Shown here piece after piece: positions 15,917-28,555 of a stretch of DNA of 64,000 bases. The notes beneath the pieces were generated by a model. That model saw nothing but the letters and a program-made list of their open reading frames with translations. It was not told the DNA's origin and made no database searches. The translations under genes and the position numbers were made by a program. This DNA is from Amphibalanus amphitrite (lineage: Eukaryota; Arthropoda; Thecostraca; Balanomorpha; Balanidae): assembly GCF_019059575.1 (NCBI RefSeq), contig NW_024881707.1, forward strand, positions 762,115 through 826,114, written 5' to 3'. Numbering within the stretch: the first letter of the stretch is position 1; each line of letters starts with the position of its first letter.

Positions 15917-18031
15917 TGTAGCTAGCTTGCTAGCTTGCCACTATGGGCAGTAATAAAGTATGTAAGGGTGCTTGATATTTGATGAGGCACTTCATTGTAA
16001 ATATGGGAGTTCGCAGACTAAAAATAGGCGCATTATATTGAGTAAAACTTTGTTGATGCCACAGCCAGGTCATGACCCGCCAAGAACTACGGAAGCCCAG
16101 ACCCCGTTCGGAAGTCATCAGTTTCACTGCCGGCTTGACGGAGCAGCTCTAACATGCACGCGATGAACGGTAAACGGTTCGCAGAAGCTGCTTGTCGCTT
16201 TCGCTTTTGAATGCTGCAGAAGGCATGGGTCGGGATGAGGGATTTTATGATACATGAAAGATACGCGCAATGTAACTGGGGGTGGTCCAACCAATGAGTT
16301 GGTGAGGAGTGAGGACTACGCACAAACTGAAAGAAGTATGGCTGGGAAGACGCCTCTCTGTCACACATAAACAGTCGGCTCAGAATAACATTTAAAAACG
16401 AGATTGGCTATACAAGTACGCTTCGGCTTCAAATTATACGCATCAGTTCAGTATTTAGCTTCGCTTGGACACATTTACCTCCCGTGTGTGCTTTTCCGCC
16501 CCAACGACCATTATTCGAGTTTGCCCATCCATCATCACCCAACAGCCGCGGCCACTCCACTCAGCGTGACAAAGCCGCCACCGGCGCTGATGCGGTATTA
16601 TCCCCTCCTAGCCTCCTCTAACAATGTGTCGGCGCGGCGCGGCGGCCGTCGGTTTCTCTGGGGCCACTCCCGTGCCCCGCCAGCGGCCACCGGCACGGCC
16701 CGCCGGCTGCAGCCAGCGGCACGGAGAAACGGAGCGGGCCGATGGCCGGGGTCGGCAGGGTCAGCGGCGCCGCGGCGCGCTGGACAGTTTCACCGGCACC
16801 GCCCGGCCCGGTCCGCACACCGGCCCGCAGACGCACGCGCAGCTGTTTCAGTGGTATCGCCGGGTCGGGCATCGCCACCGCGGTAGGGTCACCGCCGTAA
16901 CTTCAATAACTTCTGGGCATTACCAACAGATAATGAACGTTACCAAAGCCACATCTCTTGCAGTTATCTTTGCGCAGTAGTGTTTTACGTTTCTTCAAAA
17001 CGGAGCAAAAAGACTGATAATGCTATTTTCAATATTTACCTATAAAATGCCTTTCTAGTCAAGACACAAGCCAAGTCCTCGGGTAGTTAAGTTCATGAGA
17101 CCACCGCCCTCTCCCACCCTCCACCCACCGTTCCACCGTCCCACCGCCCAGCCTCCGCCCTGGGACTGGTCATCACCACACCCCGCCACTCCCCGCAGCG
17201 AGCAATTAGTGGCACCTGTGTCGCAATCCCCGACCCACCCGATGGAAATCGTACACAGAAAACACGCACAGGGCCCACGGCAGCGAAATGGACGGACGAG
17301 CGAGTGCCGAGAGCGGAGAATGGATCCGAGATGGGAACAGCTGAGGTGATCTTGGGAGTATTTGATTCATGGCGTGACTAGCGAGTCACTAATTTATCAG
17401 CGTGACTAGCCAGTGACTAATTTATGTAAGATTTCCGGCGTGTGTCACGGCCATCTAGATGGATCCATAGATGGAGACAGTTACAAATTATAGGCGGGTC
17501 CTCGCGGCTGGGTAAGGTTGATCAGAGATCAGCAGATGTTCCCAGTTTTTTTTTTCGGGAAATTCCTCAGTACCTTTTCAGAGAAGCAAATTATGCATAA
17601 TTATCGACATCCATGAAAATTATCAGAAAGCAACAAGATAGACCATATACTAATGAACCGATACATTTATGTAACTAGTGACCAGGAAATTTAGCAGGAA
17701 GTGACGAGATAGGCTACTGGCTTAGAAACCGACTGAATGTCTTAGTAGCCGACAAATTGACTATCACCAGGATTGTTGCAAAACAAAAAATCCGCTTCAA
17801 AGCATTCGGCACACCTAACTAAAGCCATCACTGTTCATTGTCCATGTCCTACGTTCACTATCCCAGCATCATACCAACTACTCAAGCATCCAACTACCAA
17901 GTACCAACACAACCGACTAACACAAACAGGTATATTCAATAAAAACACTTGGAACAAACGCCCCTCATCCTGCGCCGGATGACGAGATACACCGCTCTCC
18001 TCCGTGGTCCAATGACGTCACGGTGACGTCA
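15917..18031. other. Intergenic downstream of NIP7, no gene supported
   Basis: A strongly GC-rich block at 16600-16900 is open in several frames on both strands, but no frame looks like a known protein. It could be a CpG-rich regulatory block or an unrecognised exon. The rest looks unique and AT-rich. Confidence 0.4.
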
Positions 18032-21000
18032 CTAGGTGAGCGTGTCCTCGCTGCGGATGTACTGGCCGATATCAGCCTGATGAAAGGCCACGATGGCCGT
18101 CGGGTCGGCGTGTCGGCACTCGGCTGTCGATTTGGCCGCCGCGCCGAATCCCTGGCGAACACACACAGGAGCAGAGACTTCAGAAGGGCGGCAGAGGCTT
18201 CGTCGGATGATACATGGTGATGTCGGGAGGAATTAGCGAATGGATCGACAGCCGGGTGGATTGATGACCGAAAAACTGGACGAATACAGCACCACATGAA
18301 GGAATGAATGAAAGTGCATAATGTGAATGAGGTGAACGAAAAACCAACGAATAAAAATGTGTTTCCGGATTTAACTATTGGATTGGAGGATGGATGTACA
18401 AACGAAATGAGCTTAAGTATTTACTAGACACCAAGAGCCATTGCGAGAGCACATGTGAAGATGAACAAAAGGAATAAACACACCGACACAGATGAATGAA
18501 TGCGGGAATCAATGCACATATGAATGAATGGACGAACGAATGAATCGATGAATGAATGAATGAATGAATGAATGAATGAATAAATGAATGAATGAATGAA
18601 TGAATGAATGAATGAATGAATGAATACATGTTCCACATCTCGATAATCGGACGTGCCTATTCAATTGCTAGATACAGGAGCCCTAGCTGGAAAAGAAGCG
18701 TGGTTAGCAATCAAGCAGAAACAAGTAACAGCACTAAAAATAAGCTAAAACAAAATGCACGAGCCAACCAGACCCCCCAAAAATAATTTTCGACCGATGT
18801 AGACAAACACAGGATAGGAAAAAGGAACCAAACGGAACGAAACAGAAACATCACCGAAACACATAAAGCTTCGAGGTTTTGACTGACATATCTATCTGGA
18901 ATCAAAATACTTCAAACGCACAAACTCTGGAGGTTTAACACCACTTAGAAACCGCTCCGGAGCAAACCACCTCCAAACGACACCATCCTCACCCCGCCTA
19001 CCCGGCATCACATCCCGTCTCACACCTAGACGCATTGTACGGTCTCCCTATATCCTCGCCCGGACAGAACAATACCAGTGAGCTGTCGTCAGCGGGAGGC
19101 GCCGATAGACACAGAAGGACAGTGCCGACGTCCCACACAATGTGGCAGGCAGAGGCGCGCTGACGGGTCGTACCGACAGGATGCACCATACTGGGAGACG
19201 ACCGACGGAGGAAGGACAGAGCTACCAAACCGTGGCGAGTTAGGAAACACAGACAGAGCCGCCGACACGGAGCTGGAACCGATCAGGACACATCCGAGGC
19301 TAATATTGGAAACACGATTGAAAGAACGGTGAAAGGATTTTTTGTGTGTAAATTGGTGATGATCCAGGGTCACAAATGCAGGCAGCGAATGGATAGTGGA
19401 TTAGTGCGTGACATCCCAACGAATCCAGAGTTAAATCGAACTGGAGGCCTCCCAGTGCGGAGCAGCATGACTATAGAGGGATAAGCAGCAATGGATATAA
19501 CTGAACGATTCTGAAGGATCCCGCGCCCAGGACTTCCTCAAGTGGTCGACCAGAGTCATTTTCAGACGCTCCTTTGTGAATGTGTAGCACTTCTGCGGAA
19601 GTGCTACACATCCGCAGGAATGTGAAGCAGGAGGAAATAAAAGGACCATTACCCAATGATCCCTTGTTGCTAAAATATTGGTCATCCGAAAACCGCCTGA
19701 GCTTAGGCTTCTGTTCTTCTTCTCGCAAGAAAACATCTTGATGACACGACAAGGTGGAAAGTAAACAAATAGCCATTGGAAAATAAATACAAGAAATAAG
19801 GATGCATCTCCCACGATAGTAGAACCTACAGAGTGCATAACGATGCGGTACGTGATCTCACCATTCACGCTGGGAAATGAAGGGCAGATTTAGACACTGA
19901 ATGAATAATCGTGACCACGTGTCATAGGTAGTATGAAAGCTCACCAATAAGTCTCACACCAAAATAAATTGGTTATACACAGCTTGGCTAACTGTTATCA
20001 GGCACGAACTCATCGCATCTTGACTGATTTTCTCGATGAGGCCCGCGCTAACTAAAGAGCCAATAGGTGCGAGCTCCAGGACCCAAGGTGCATGCAATCA
20101 TTAGTGACCTTTCTGACCCCCGCGCGAACCTATACCGTTTCTCCGACCACAACTCGCCCGCAGGTCTAGTGACGTATTACCATCACGATTCGTCTGACCA
20201 GTTACGCAACGCAAATCGTGACTTAGTTTCCACACGATTTTCACTGGGCAGCCGGGTACATTTATGAGGGCTAAGGACGGGTGCATGGGTTGTAAGGCTG
20301 GCGGTTATGTTTAAAGGCATGGCCATAATGCACAATAATTTTCATTCACAGGCCAGTGTCTTGAGCATCACTTTGAATCTTGTGGAGAAATTTAGAAGAA
20401 GGGAGAAAAGGCTGAGAGCTGAAACATCCACGGCCATCCCTGGCTTATAAAGTGCGCTGTCCATGAATTTAAGTGCACCACTGGCCCTGTATGACACATG
20501 ATCTACGTTCCACGATTGGGGCGCTCACCCCCCCCCCCCCCCCTCTCTGTCCCTTCACGCGTCCTCACCAGTGGCACGTCCTTCATGTTGTATACGACCA
20601 CGCCCTGGTACTTGGCCGTGTTCTCTGTGACCCGTGCCAGGCCCGACTTGAGCACATGGTGGCCGTACAGAAACTGCTGCTCCATCGAGGCCTTCAGCCA
20701 GATCTTGTGCTGTAAGAGGGCGGGGAGGCGTCAGCGCATGGCTCAGAGTTCGGGGAGATAACGGTAAAATTTACATAGCCAGTCGACTCTGTGTAGGTGC
20801 TCTATGGTAGCACAAGACATTGAATCTTACCAGAAGAGAAGCACGCGGAAAAACTCAACAGCAGATAACATACAGCCTTCCATAAATCCTCACTAACTCA
20901 ATGCCACTCATACGATTACATCATCCGGTCAATCTCCTATCACTATCCTCACAGAAAACAACATAGCCAGCTCCAGCGCCCATCAGACGCGCCGTTCTGT

Positions 21001-23663
21001 CACCAGAGGCGAACCCACCTGAGCGTACGGGGCCAGAAACTCGAGCGCCGTCACGTGCAGGTGGAACTTGCCGCTCTTGGTGAACTTGCCGAAACAGGTG
21101 CCGACCGAGATGAGCGCGTGGCGCGGGAAGCTGAGCGCGTGCCGCATCAGCGCCTCGGACATGTAGTAGACGCGGTCCTTGTGCAGCCGGAAACAGTAGA
21201 GGCCGTCGGGTCGCTCCAGCAGCAGTCGGATGTTCTCCCCGATACTGCGGCGGAGCGGGGTGTGCTAGTTAGGCGGCGCGGGGATCTGCGACTGTGAGTG
21301 TACGGAGCTGATGGGTGGAGTATTTACAGGGTGTGATTAAGTGAGCTGTCGTTATCAGGAATATGTCATCTATCTGTTTGGTGATCTTCAGGGATATCAA
21401 ATGAGATGGCAATGGGTATCACGTGTCGTGGACCATTGTCATGACAGGCAGACACTGCTGCGAGTGGGGGCGTAGCGAGCGCCATCACGGCCAGGAATAA
21501 ACCTAAGCTTTTCCTACCGCCACCAGATAACAGCACTATGCACGAACCACAGCGCTTAACACTGAGCCATGGATTACCTTCATCCATACAGGGTAAGCAA
21601 TCAGCATCAAGTAAATGCAATTGATTAAGCATAAATGTGAATGCCTAGATGGAATTTTTTGGTGATAGCTAGAACACATTTCAGACAAACTTTGAAAGCG
21701 CACTCACTTTCAATTCACAATGTACAATCCATCTTTTTTATCAGTCTCAGTTAAAATCAATAAGCACCCCAGCTTGAAATTGATGTATAAGCACATGTCA
21801 TTGCCTTACTAGCTGCAATGTATCTATGATGATGCAAAGCTAGAGTAGATGCCTATGGGCTATGGCTTAAACAGAGCCCACTCAAACAAGCTGTTGATAC
21901 TTAGAAATTAACATCATGGTCTTGGCTAGGGCCAATCACTCTTACTTGAATAAAGGTATGCCATATACATGTGTTTAGTAGGAATTGTTGCAGTGTCATC
22001 ACCATGATTGATAGCTATAGTTCGTTTTTCTTAAGTTTGCCCCTCACTGTAAACGTCTTTTTGAACACAGCACGAGAATTGCTAGCTGAATTACTGAGAA
22101 AACTGGTTGGCGCACATTGTATTGGAGATATGAATAATATTTTCAAAATAAGTTTTGAACACCGACGATGTAACGTTAATGTTAAACGCCGTGCAATTTA
22201 TTAATTAGTTCAGACATGATTCCTGAGAAGTCGTCTATCACTGTGGAGCTGTAGGTATGGGTAAATACGAGCTATGAGTCTGTGAAATAGTAAACATATT
22301 TGATAAAATTGATCGTCTGTGAAATCTGGTGAAATCAATGTGCGCCAACCAGTTTTCTCAGTAATTCAGCTAGCAATTCTCGTGCTGTGTTCAAAAAGAC
22401 GCTTACAGTGAGGGGCAAACTTAAGAAAAACGAACTATAACAATCATGACCCACACCATAAATCAACCATCAGCCAACTCATGGCTGAAGCACTTACACT
22501 GCAAAATTAGCTGCAACATGCTAGGTACCCAAGGTTACCATAAAAACAGCCAATTAGCCATGCAATTTTAGAAAGTTCTGATGGTAAGTGAAAATGGCAC
22601 TCACTCAGCTAAACTGTTTATAAAGTTTTAGACACGTTACAGTACAGTGGCAGATCCAGGGCGGGCAAAATGGGCATTTGCCCCCCCCCCAAACGGCATG
22701 ATTTTAACATTACGCCTACGGATGATGCATGGAAAGAATCGATAAATTGTTATGGTTTCCCCCCAAAAAAAAACTCTGAGCTGGATCCGCCTCTGTTACA
22801 GTACCTATTTAAGAAATGATAGCCAATGTAGTTTAAACAAAAATCTTCACTTAGACATAGTTTCATAAACCTTCATAAAGTGCTAGGTACCAGACAGTGA
22901 TAAATCTCTAGATAAGTGTGCAATCATGACCATAATGTTCTGGATGAAACAGCACCAATAAACATTTTTATTTTCATAGAATGTGCAATGAGTGAACTGA
23001 AAGATATTTGGAGCATATGCCTCCAGTTGTTGCAGCACCACAAGCCCTTTAGTCATTTTCCCTGGGATGGAATGTAGGTAGTAAGCATGCATTACAACGA
23101 TGTCCTGTATCCCCTAGATCAGTTGGTAAGGTGTTGGACTTCCAGAAATGAGGGCCTGGTTTTGATTCTCAATTACAGCTGCAGTTATAGACACATTTTC
23201 ATAATTCAATTTTTAGTTAGAAGAGAGCATGCTTAGTTGCCATTCAGCTGGCGTTAAGTACCTACTAGCCTATCACCTAATTTTAATTGGTGTGTACTGA
23301 CCTAGATTCACAATTTATTGTCATCTAGGTTGCCAACTGTGCCACCTGGCTTTGCTGTTGCATGTCATTTGGTGCCCAGGCAGTTACACATCAACATTGC
23401 CCCGTGGATCCACCGTCTGAGCACTTTAAAGAACTATTAATGGAACAAAGACAGAATGTTAGAGTATAACTTAATAATACTATTGCTAATGCTTACACAT
23501 GCCACCATTTGAATTGATATTAATACCATTAGGCTTTCATTCCACCCATCCCTATCAACTTAGGAGTTACACACTACTGTGGCCCATGACAAAAAAGAGA
23601 TACTCACTATCTTGCAACTTTTTCGAAGAAGGTCTTCGTTTCATCCGCTGTGAGAGGCCTCAT
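18032..23663 (-). CDS. NIP7: NIP7, 60S ribosome biogenesis factor, complete four-exon gene
   Basis: Exons on the minus strand are 23663-23608, 21244-21019, 20709-20569 and 18151-18032 (stop included). The coding length is 543 bases, giving 180 residues, the usual NIP7 length. The N-terminus reads [18 protein letters not shown]; the second exon has [20 protein letters not shown]; the third has [18 protein letters not shown] and YQGVVVYNM; the last has [15 protein letters not shown]. All introns are GT-AG and phases agree (2, 0, 0). NIP7 has an N-terminal pre-PUA domain and a C-terminal PUA RNA-binding domain (about residues 95-170). In yeast and human it acts in the nucleolus on pre-rRNA processing for the 60S subunit. 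Intron 1 (2.36 kb) holds two MITEs and a tRNA-like stretch; intron 3 (2.42 kb) holds a GAAT microsatellite. A large hAT element begins about 220 bases upstream of the start codon, so the promoter is short or partly within it. No TATA box was seen. Confidence 0.96.
18541..18625. repeat. (GAAT)n tetranucleotide microsatellite in NIP7 intron 3
   Basis: About 20 nearly perfect units of GAAT with one TAAAT variant, with looser degenerate units upstream from about 18300. The Ser-His-Ile frames it gives are not genes. Confidence 0.9.
22018..22437. mobile_element. Tc1/mariner-type foldback MITE, copy 2, in NIP7 intron 1
   Basis: 420 bases between TA dinucleotides (22016-22017 and 22438-22439), with TAGTTCG and CGAACTA ends and long inverted arms including the GCCCCTCACTGTAAACG stretch. 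It is in the first intron of NIP7. Confidence 0.88.
22645..22795. mobile_element. Short hAT MITE, 151 bases, in NIP7 intron 1
   Basis: Ends are CAGTGGCAGATCCAG and, inverted, CAGAGGCGGATCCAG. Perfect 8-bp duplications TTACAGTA lie at 22637-22644 and 22796-22803. There is a C-rich tract near the left end and no coding capacity. Confidence 0.93.
23107..23178 (+). repeat. tRNA-like sequence, probable SINE head or tRNA pseudogene
   Basis: CTAGATCAGTTGG at 23114-23126 resembles an A box and GGTTTTGATTCTC at 23158-23170 resembles a degenerate B box, at tRNA-like spacing. The stems do not pair well enough for a working tRNA. I see no poly-A tail or duplication, so the element type is uncertain. Confidence 0.5.
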
Positions 23664-23951
23664 TTTAGCAAAAATGAGCCTAAAGTAGCAGCTTTTAAAC
23701 GTCCTATACGTCCTATACCACCTGTGCGCCGCAATAGTCTCAGCCACGCTAATATCGTCGCACATGCTTTTGCAGTCAGCTGGTGCTCAAAGCTACCAAA
23801 TTTATACCAGATGAAGGCTTTAGAACATCTTTAGTGAAGGATATTTCTATGATGATTCTTCAACACTGCTATGCATTGCATGTACAGTGGCGCAGCCAGG
23901 GGGGGTCAGAGGGTCAGCTGACCCCCCCGAAATTTCCGTCAGGGGCCCGCT

Positions 23952-24092
<141 letters not shown>

Positions 24093-24164
24093 CCGAGGCC
24101 CTAATCTAATCGGACGAGCCCGCTTCGAGAAATGCCTACTGGGACACCACGGGTGAGGGGTCGG

Positions 24165-24860
24165 CCTGGGGCCCCAGGTGGACGGGGCCCGGGCCCCCGG
24201 GAGAACGGGCCCGGCCCCTGGGAGAACGGGCCCGAGCCTCCTGGGTGGATGGGGCCCGGGCCTCCTGGGTGGATGGGGCCCGGGCCCCCCGTTGATGGGT
24301 CTGGGCCCCCGGGAGAACGGGCCCCGGGCCCCGGGAGATTGGAGAACGGACCCGGGCCTCCCGGAGAACGGGCCCGGGCCCCCGGGAGAATTGACCCGGG
24401 CCCCTGGGAGAACGGGCCCGGGCCTCCTGGGTGGATGGGGCCCGCCCCCCCCCCCCCCCCGTTGATGGGTCCGGGCCCCGGGAGAACGGGCCCCGGGCCC
24501 CGGGAGATTGGAGAACGGACCCGGGCCTCCCGGAGAACGGGCCCGGGCCCCCGGGAGAATTGATCCGGGCCCCTGGGAGAACGGGCCCGGGCCTCCTGGG
24601 TGGATGGGGCCCGGGACCCCCGTGGATAGGTCCGGGCCCCCGGTAGAACGGGCCCCGGGCCCGGGTGGACGCCGGACCCCCGGGTGAATGGGGCCCGGCC
24701 CCCGGGAGAACGGGGCCCGGTCCCCGGATGGATGGGGCCCGGGCCCCCTGGTGGACGGGCCCCGGAGCCCCGGGTGGACGGGGCCCGGAGCCCCAGGTGG
24801 ACGTGGCCCGGGCCCCCGTGTGGATAGGGCCCGGGCCCCTGGTTGAATGGGGCCCGCTAG
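24165..24860. repeat. GC-rich minisatellite, GGGCCCGGGCCCCCGGGAGAA type
   Basis: Roughly 700 bases of tandem units built from GGGCCC, CCCGGG and GGAGAACGG or GGTGGATGG. A higher-order repeat is clear: a block of about 170 bases starting near 24295 recurs near 24465. It is read through by long Pro/Gly frames on both strands, none of which is a gene. Confidence 0.9.
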
Positions 24861-25935
24861 GGTGACCCGCTTGCTCCGCAAAGCGAATAAGGGGTATTTT
24901 CGATCGGTGGGCATTTGGTTGGTCTTGTGTCCGTGGGTGATGTATCCATTTCGGTTGATTGCTTTTTGACGGCTAAGTATTTTGGATTTAGAAAAAATAT
25001 CCATTGCATCGAGGTGCTCGTGTCTGATAAGCATGCGTTCTACTATAGAGCATGTCATGTGTAGTTTATAACAACGGTTGACGTAGGTTATTGAAAAATG
25101 ACAGCCATCGATAAATTACTACGTAGAGGTTTCCAACATTTATATTTTTAAGAATACTGTTGCTCGTCATGCAAAAGCGATGATTGGATTTTGGACAAAA
25201 TTGAATGCTCTTTCCAACTATGCCATTTTCAACTGTCAAACGTACCAGGTTATGCAGTAAAACCCGTGTAATTAAGTAAGTCATTAACAAATACCATTCT
25301 CTCCAGCGATTTGTTCCACCTTGTTTTTGATCAATTAGCTTTTCACAATTTTTCCATGAGAGGCGGTACATTTCTTTTGCCAACAGGCGTTGTTTGAACC
25401 CGCTCCGTCAAACAGTCACCCGAAAATAGCATTAAGTCCCAAATCTGTCCGAAACGTAAATTTCCCAGTATAAGTGCCCTCACGGGTGCACGTGGCGCGT
25501 GCCATCCCTGCACCGCACACCATTCGATAGCCCTTTCGATTCTCTACACGATACCCCGTGGCGATGGGGCCCACGGTTACCGAGATACTGCACGGGGACC
25601 GGACCAGTGTCTGGCAAATTTAGTCATTTTCGCCCGATTTTGCAAGCCGATTTATACATACATGTAAAGTCCATAACGCGAATTTGCACTTTTTGAGCAC
25701 GCGTCATGTGCTCGCTATCAATCCGATCGAGCTGAGACCCTCAAAGGCACGTTGCCCATCCTTAATCTATAAGTTGCGTAAATTTCAGCGCACTTGGGCG
25801 CAACGGTCGGGCCCGTACCCCGCGCTAAGTAACACCATGCCGGGACCTCGATAGCAGACAGAATCTACGTCACCACATCACCACGCCACAACAAACCCGG
25901 CCCATGGCAATACATGTCCCATATGAGCGCGTTAA
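24861..25935. other. Internal hAT sequence without a recognisable gene
   Basis: AT-balanced, unique-looking DNA inside the 4.26-kb element. Short minus-strand frames at 24890-25383 could be remains of a captured or transposase gene, but I see no hAT motif in them. Confidence 0.4.
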
Positions 25936-27287
25936 CCCTCGCCGGCACAGGCCATTCCGGCCATTTTGCGTCCTTCGACGGCACAAGAGGTACGACCCCT
26001 TCGTGACGGCACAAGGTGGTACGACCCCTTCGTGTTTGGCCCATGATCGAGCTAGAGCTTCGCGGGAAATACGAGCGTGTTCCCCGTGACGAGAGGAAGC
26101 CGACGATACCCAATTTTAAGGTTCTTGGTCATTGGTTGACCTTTCAGGTCAGGTCAATGACCGAAAAATCGGGAAAATCGGGACCTGTTAAAACGTCGTT
26201 AATTGTGGCTGCTATAGTCCGTTTTTCTTAAGTTTGCCCCTCACTGTAAACGTCTTTTTGAACACAGCACGAGAATTGCTAGCTGAATTACTGAGAAAAC
26301 TGGTTGGCGCACATTGATTTGACCAAATTTTACAGACGATCAATTTCATCAAATTTATTCATTATTTCACAGACTCGTAGCTCGTATTTGCCAAAACCTA
26401 CAGCCCCACAGGGATAGACGACTTCTCAGGAATTATGTCTGAACTGATAAATAAATTGCACAGCGCTTAACATTAGGTACTTTAAATCATCGGTGTTCAA
26501 AACTGATTTTGAAAATATTGTTCATATCTACAATACAATGTGCGCTAACCAGTTTTCTCAGTAATTCAGCTAGCAATTCTCGTGCTTTGTTCAAAAAGAC
26601 GTTTACAGTGAGGGGCAAACTTAAGAAAAACGAACTATATAGGGGTTTTCGGGGTACTGATCATGAATAGTTATCATGTTAGTTTTGATCACAGATGATG
26701 TCTTTATGCATTTAAGCCAGGTCGGGCCAGGTCAGGTCAGGTCAACCAGTAGGGGTCCTGCCGGGTATTCGTAGTACATACCTACGTGCCAGCCTCCTCT
26801 GGCAGCTTCGTAACATGTTACGAAGTCACCAAAACTACTTCGTAAATGTTCAAATGGTTGCTAAATTCGGATTCAGCTCCAAAAACTAGCCTGGAAACAT
26901 GTATAATTCAATTCGAAAAAGTACCGAGGTCATCATAGGTCAATGACCTGACCTGACCTTCAGGTGACCTTGACATCCACCCTAATGCATGGGAGCAGCA
27001 TCAACTCACATGTTTGAATGCTTGAAACCACGAAAAGACTGCAAACGCGCGGCTAATGCGAGCCGGCATACGCCGAATCGCGATTCTGGCCAAACATGGT
27101 CTCGGAAAGTAGGTCACAGGTCAAAGGCCATTTGGGTCAGGGTCATGAAATTTCTAGGGTAGGTGTGATCAACGCGAGGGTACTGAAAGTTTGGTCGCGA
27201 TCGGCCGATTTTTACCCGAGTTATTCGCGAAAAACCTTAGGGGGGGGGGGGAGGTTGCATCATCCCCTTCCCCTGTGCCGGCGAGGG
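25936..27287. mobile_element. TTAA element, family IV, copy 1 (carries a Tc1 MITE)
   Basis: Ends CCCTCGCCGGCACAGG, TTAA at 25932-25935 and 27288-27291. Without the MITE at 26215-26637 it is about 927 bases, close to the 899-base copy at 56654-57552. It holds AGGTCA arrays (three overlapping at 26729-26744) and a perfect 20-base palindrome at 26805-26824 that is also in the other copy. Confidence 0.92.
26215..26637. mobile_element. Tc1/mariner-type foldback MITE, copy 3, nested
   Basis: 423 bases between TA sites (26213-26214, 26638-26639), same ends as copies 1 and 2. The family IV copy at 56654-57552 has the matching uninterrupted sequence (near 57298-57302, GCTATGTGG inverted), which confirms insertion at a TA. 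Confidence 0.92.
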
Positions 27288-27602
27288 TTAAAACTGCTTG
27301 TGAGCGAAATCACGTAATGAAGAAGAATAAAGCACAATCTACTACAGCAGCCAATAGATGACTGAGTTAGGACAGGCACGTGGGACTGCTTAAATCTTGT
27401 CCGACAGAAGCAGACAACAGTTCAGTTTGCATATATGCTATGCATATTGCAGAAGGGGCACATTTCGGCCTCGAAAGATACGAATTCATACGTCATAGTA
27501 ACATATTTCTGTCATGGTCAATTCACGTGGAAATTGAACACCGGGTGATTACCGAACTATTGTTCTATCAAAATTTTCCGATTCAAACTCGCTCAGGGTT
27601 AT

Positions 27603-28008
27603 CCCAGCAAACATGCCCACATGGTTCCCATATGGGGCCCACATGGGCCCCCCACCTCTTCCATATGGGCCCCACATGGGAATGGCAGTGGGTGACACGT
27701 GGGACCCATATGGGCCAGCCCACGTAGGCCCCATATGGGAACCACGCGGCGCCCACATGGGACCCATATGGGTCCCATGTGGCCATCTGTAGCCCATGTC
27801 CCACGTGGGCCCATCTGGCCCATGTTCACCCCATATGGGACCCACATGGGATGCCCATCTCCAGCCCACATGCGTTTGGCCCATCTGGCCCATTTTTATA
27901 CCATATGGGGCCCATATGGGTAGCCCATCTGTAGCCCATGTCCCACGTGGGCCCATCTAGCCCATGTTCACCCCATATGGGACCCATGTGGGCATGTTTG
28001 CTGGGATC
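27603..28008. mobile_element. Element made of CCCATATGGG-type palindromes
   Basis: The ends are CCCAGCAAACATGCCCACA and its inverse, next to AT on both sides. Between them the decamers CCCATATGGG and CCCACATGGG repeat about every 11 bases, so almost every stretch is self-complementary. The Trp/Met/Gly frames across it are not genes. The superfamily is uncertain; a 2-base AT duplication is possible. Confidence 0.7.
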
Positions 28009-28168
28009 ATGCAGGTAAAGGGGGCCCGCTCAGCAGAATGCGTATGAAATATGGAAAGATTCTGAAAAATGGGTGGGGGCCCGCACACTAGGGGGCCCGC
28101 TTTGGAGGCGATGACCCCCCCGAAACGAAATCCTGGCTGCGCCACTGTGCATGTATGTATTGTATGTA

Positions 28169-28398
28169 CAGGTCTCGCGAGATTAAGCGGTAGGTTTTGC
28201 ACTTTTACATTTCCGGCTATATGTATATCAGAAACTAATCGATCTACGATGAAGCCATTTTACACGATCATGGCCGGCTTGTTACCCAACAAGTCGATCG
28301 CATCTTCAACACTTAAAAGCTTAAGACGACGAAGATATAGTCTGAAGTACACTAAATTTTCTAGGTGCAAAACCTACCGCTAAAACCCGCGAGACCTG
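28169..28398. mobile_element. TA-flanked MITE with 40-base inverted ends
   Basis: Left end CAGGTCTCGCGAG and a GCGGTAGGTTTTGCAC stretch are mirrored at the right end. TA flanks both sides (28167-28168, 28399-28400). It lies 13 bases beyond the large hAT element. Confidence 0.85.
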
Positions 28399-28555
28399 TA
28401 CCTACTGAAGACTGAAGTCCACCCAATCCTTATTGGCAATGACCAGTTTTGACGTCATGAATGCCTAATTCGTTCTACAACTCGTTCCTGTTCTGGACCG
28501 CTCCGCTCTGACTCTCCTGGTTGACAAGCCATGGAGTCATGTCACTGGTCATTAA

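Noticed and set aside
16404-16980. GC-rich open frames on both strands as an exon
   Set aside because: Several frames are open on both strands with no recognisable protein and no splice partner; left as unassigned.
23107-23178. Functional tRNA gene
   Set aside because: A- and B-box-like stretches are present, but the arms do not form a full cloverleaf and the B box is degenerate.
24165-24860. Regular spaced repeats that could recall a CRISPR array
   Set aside because: Units are degenerate, contiguous and GC-only, with no unique spacers, in a eukaryotic genome; it is a minisatellite.
27549-27956. Trp/Met/Gly-rich open frames on both strands
   Set aside because: They come from the CCCATATGGG palindrome array.
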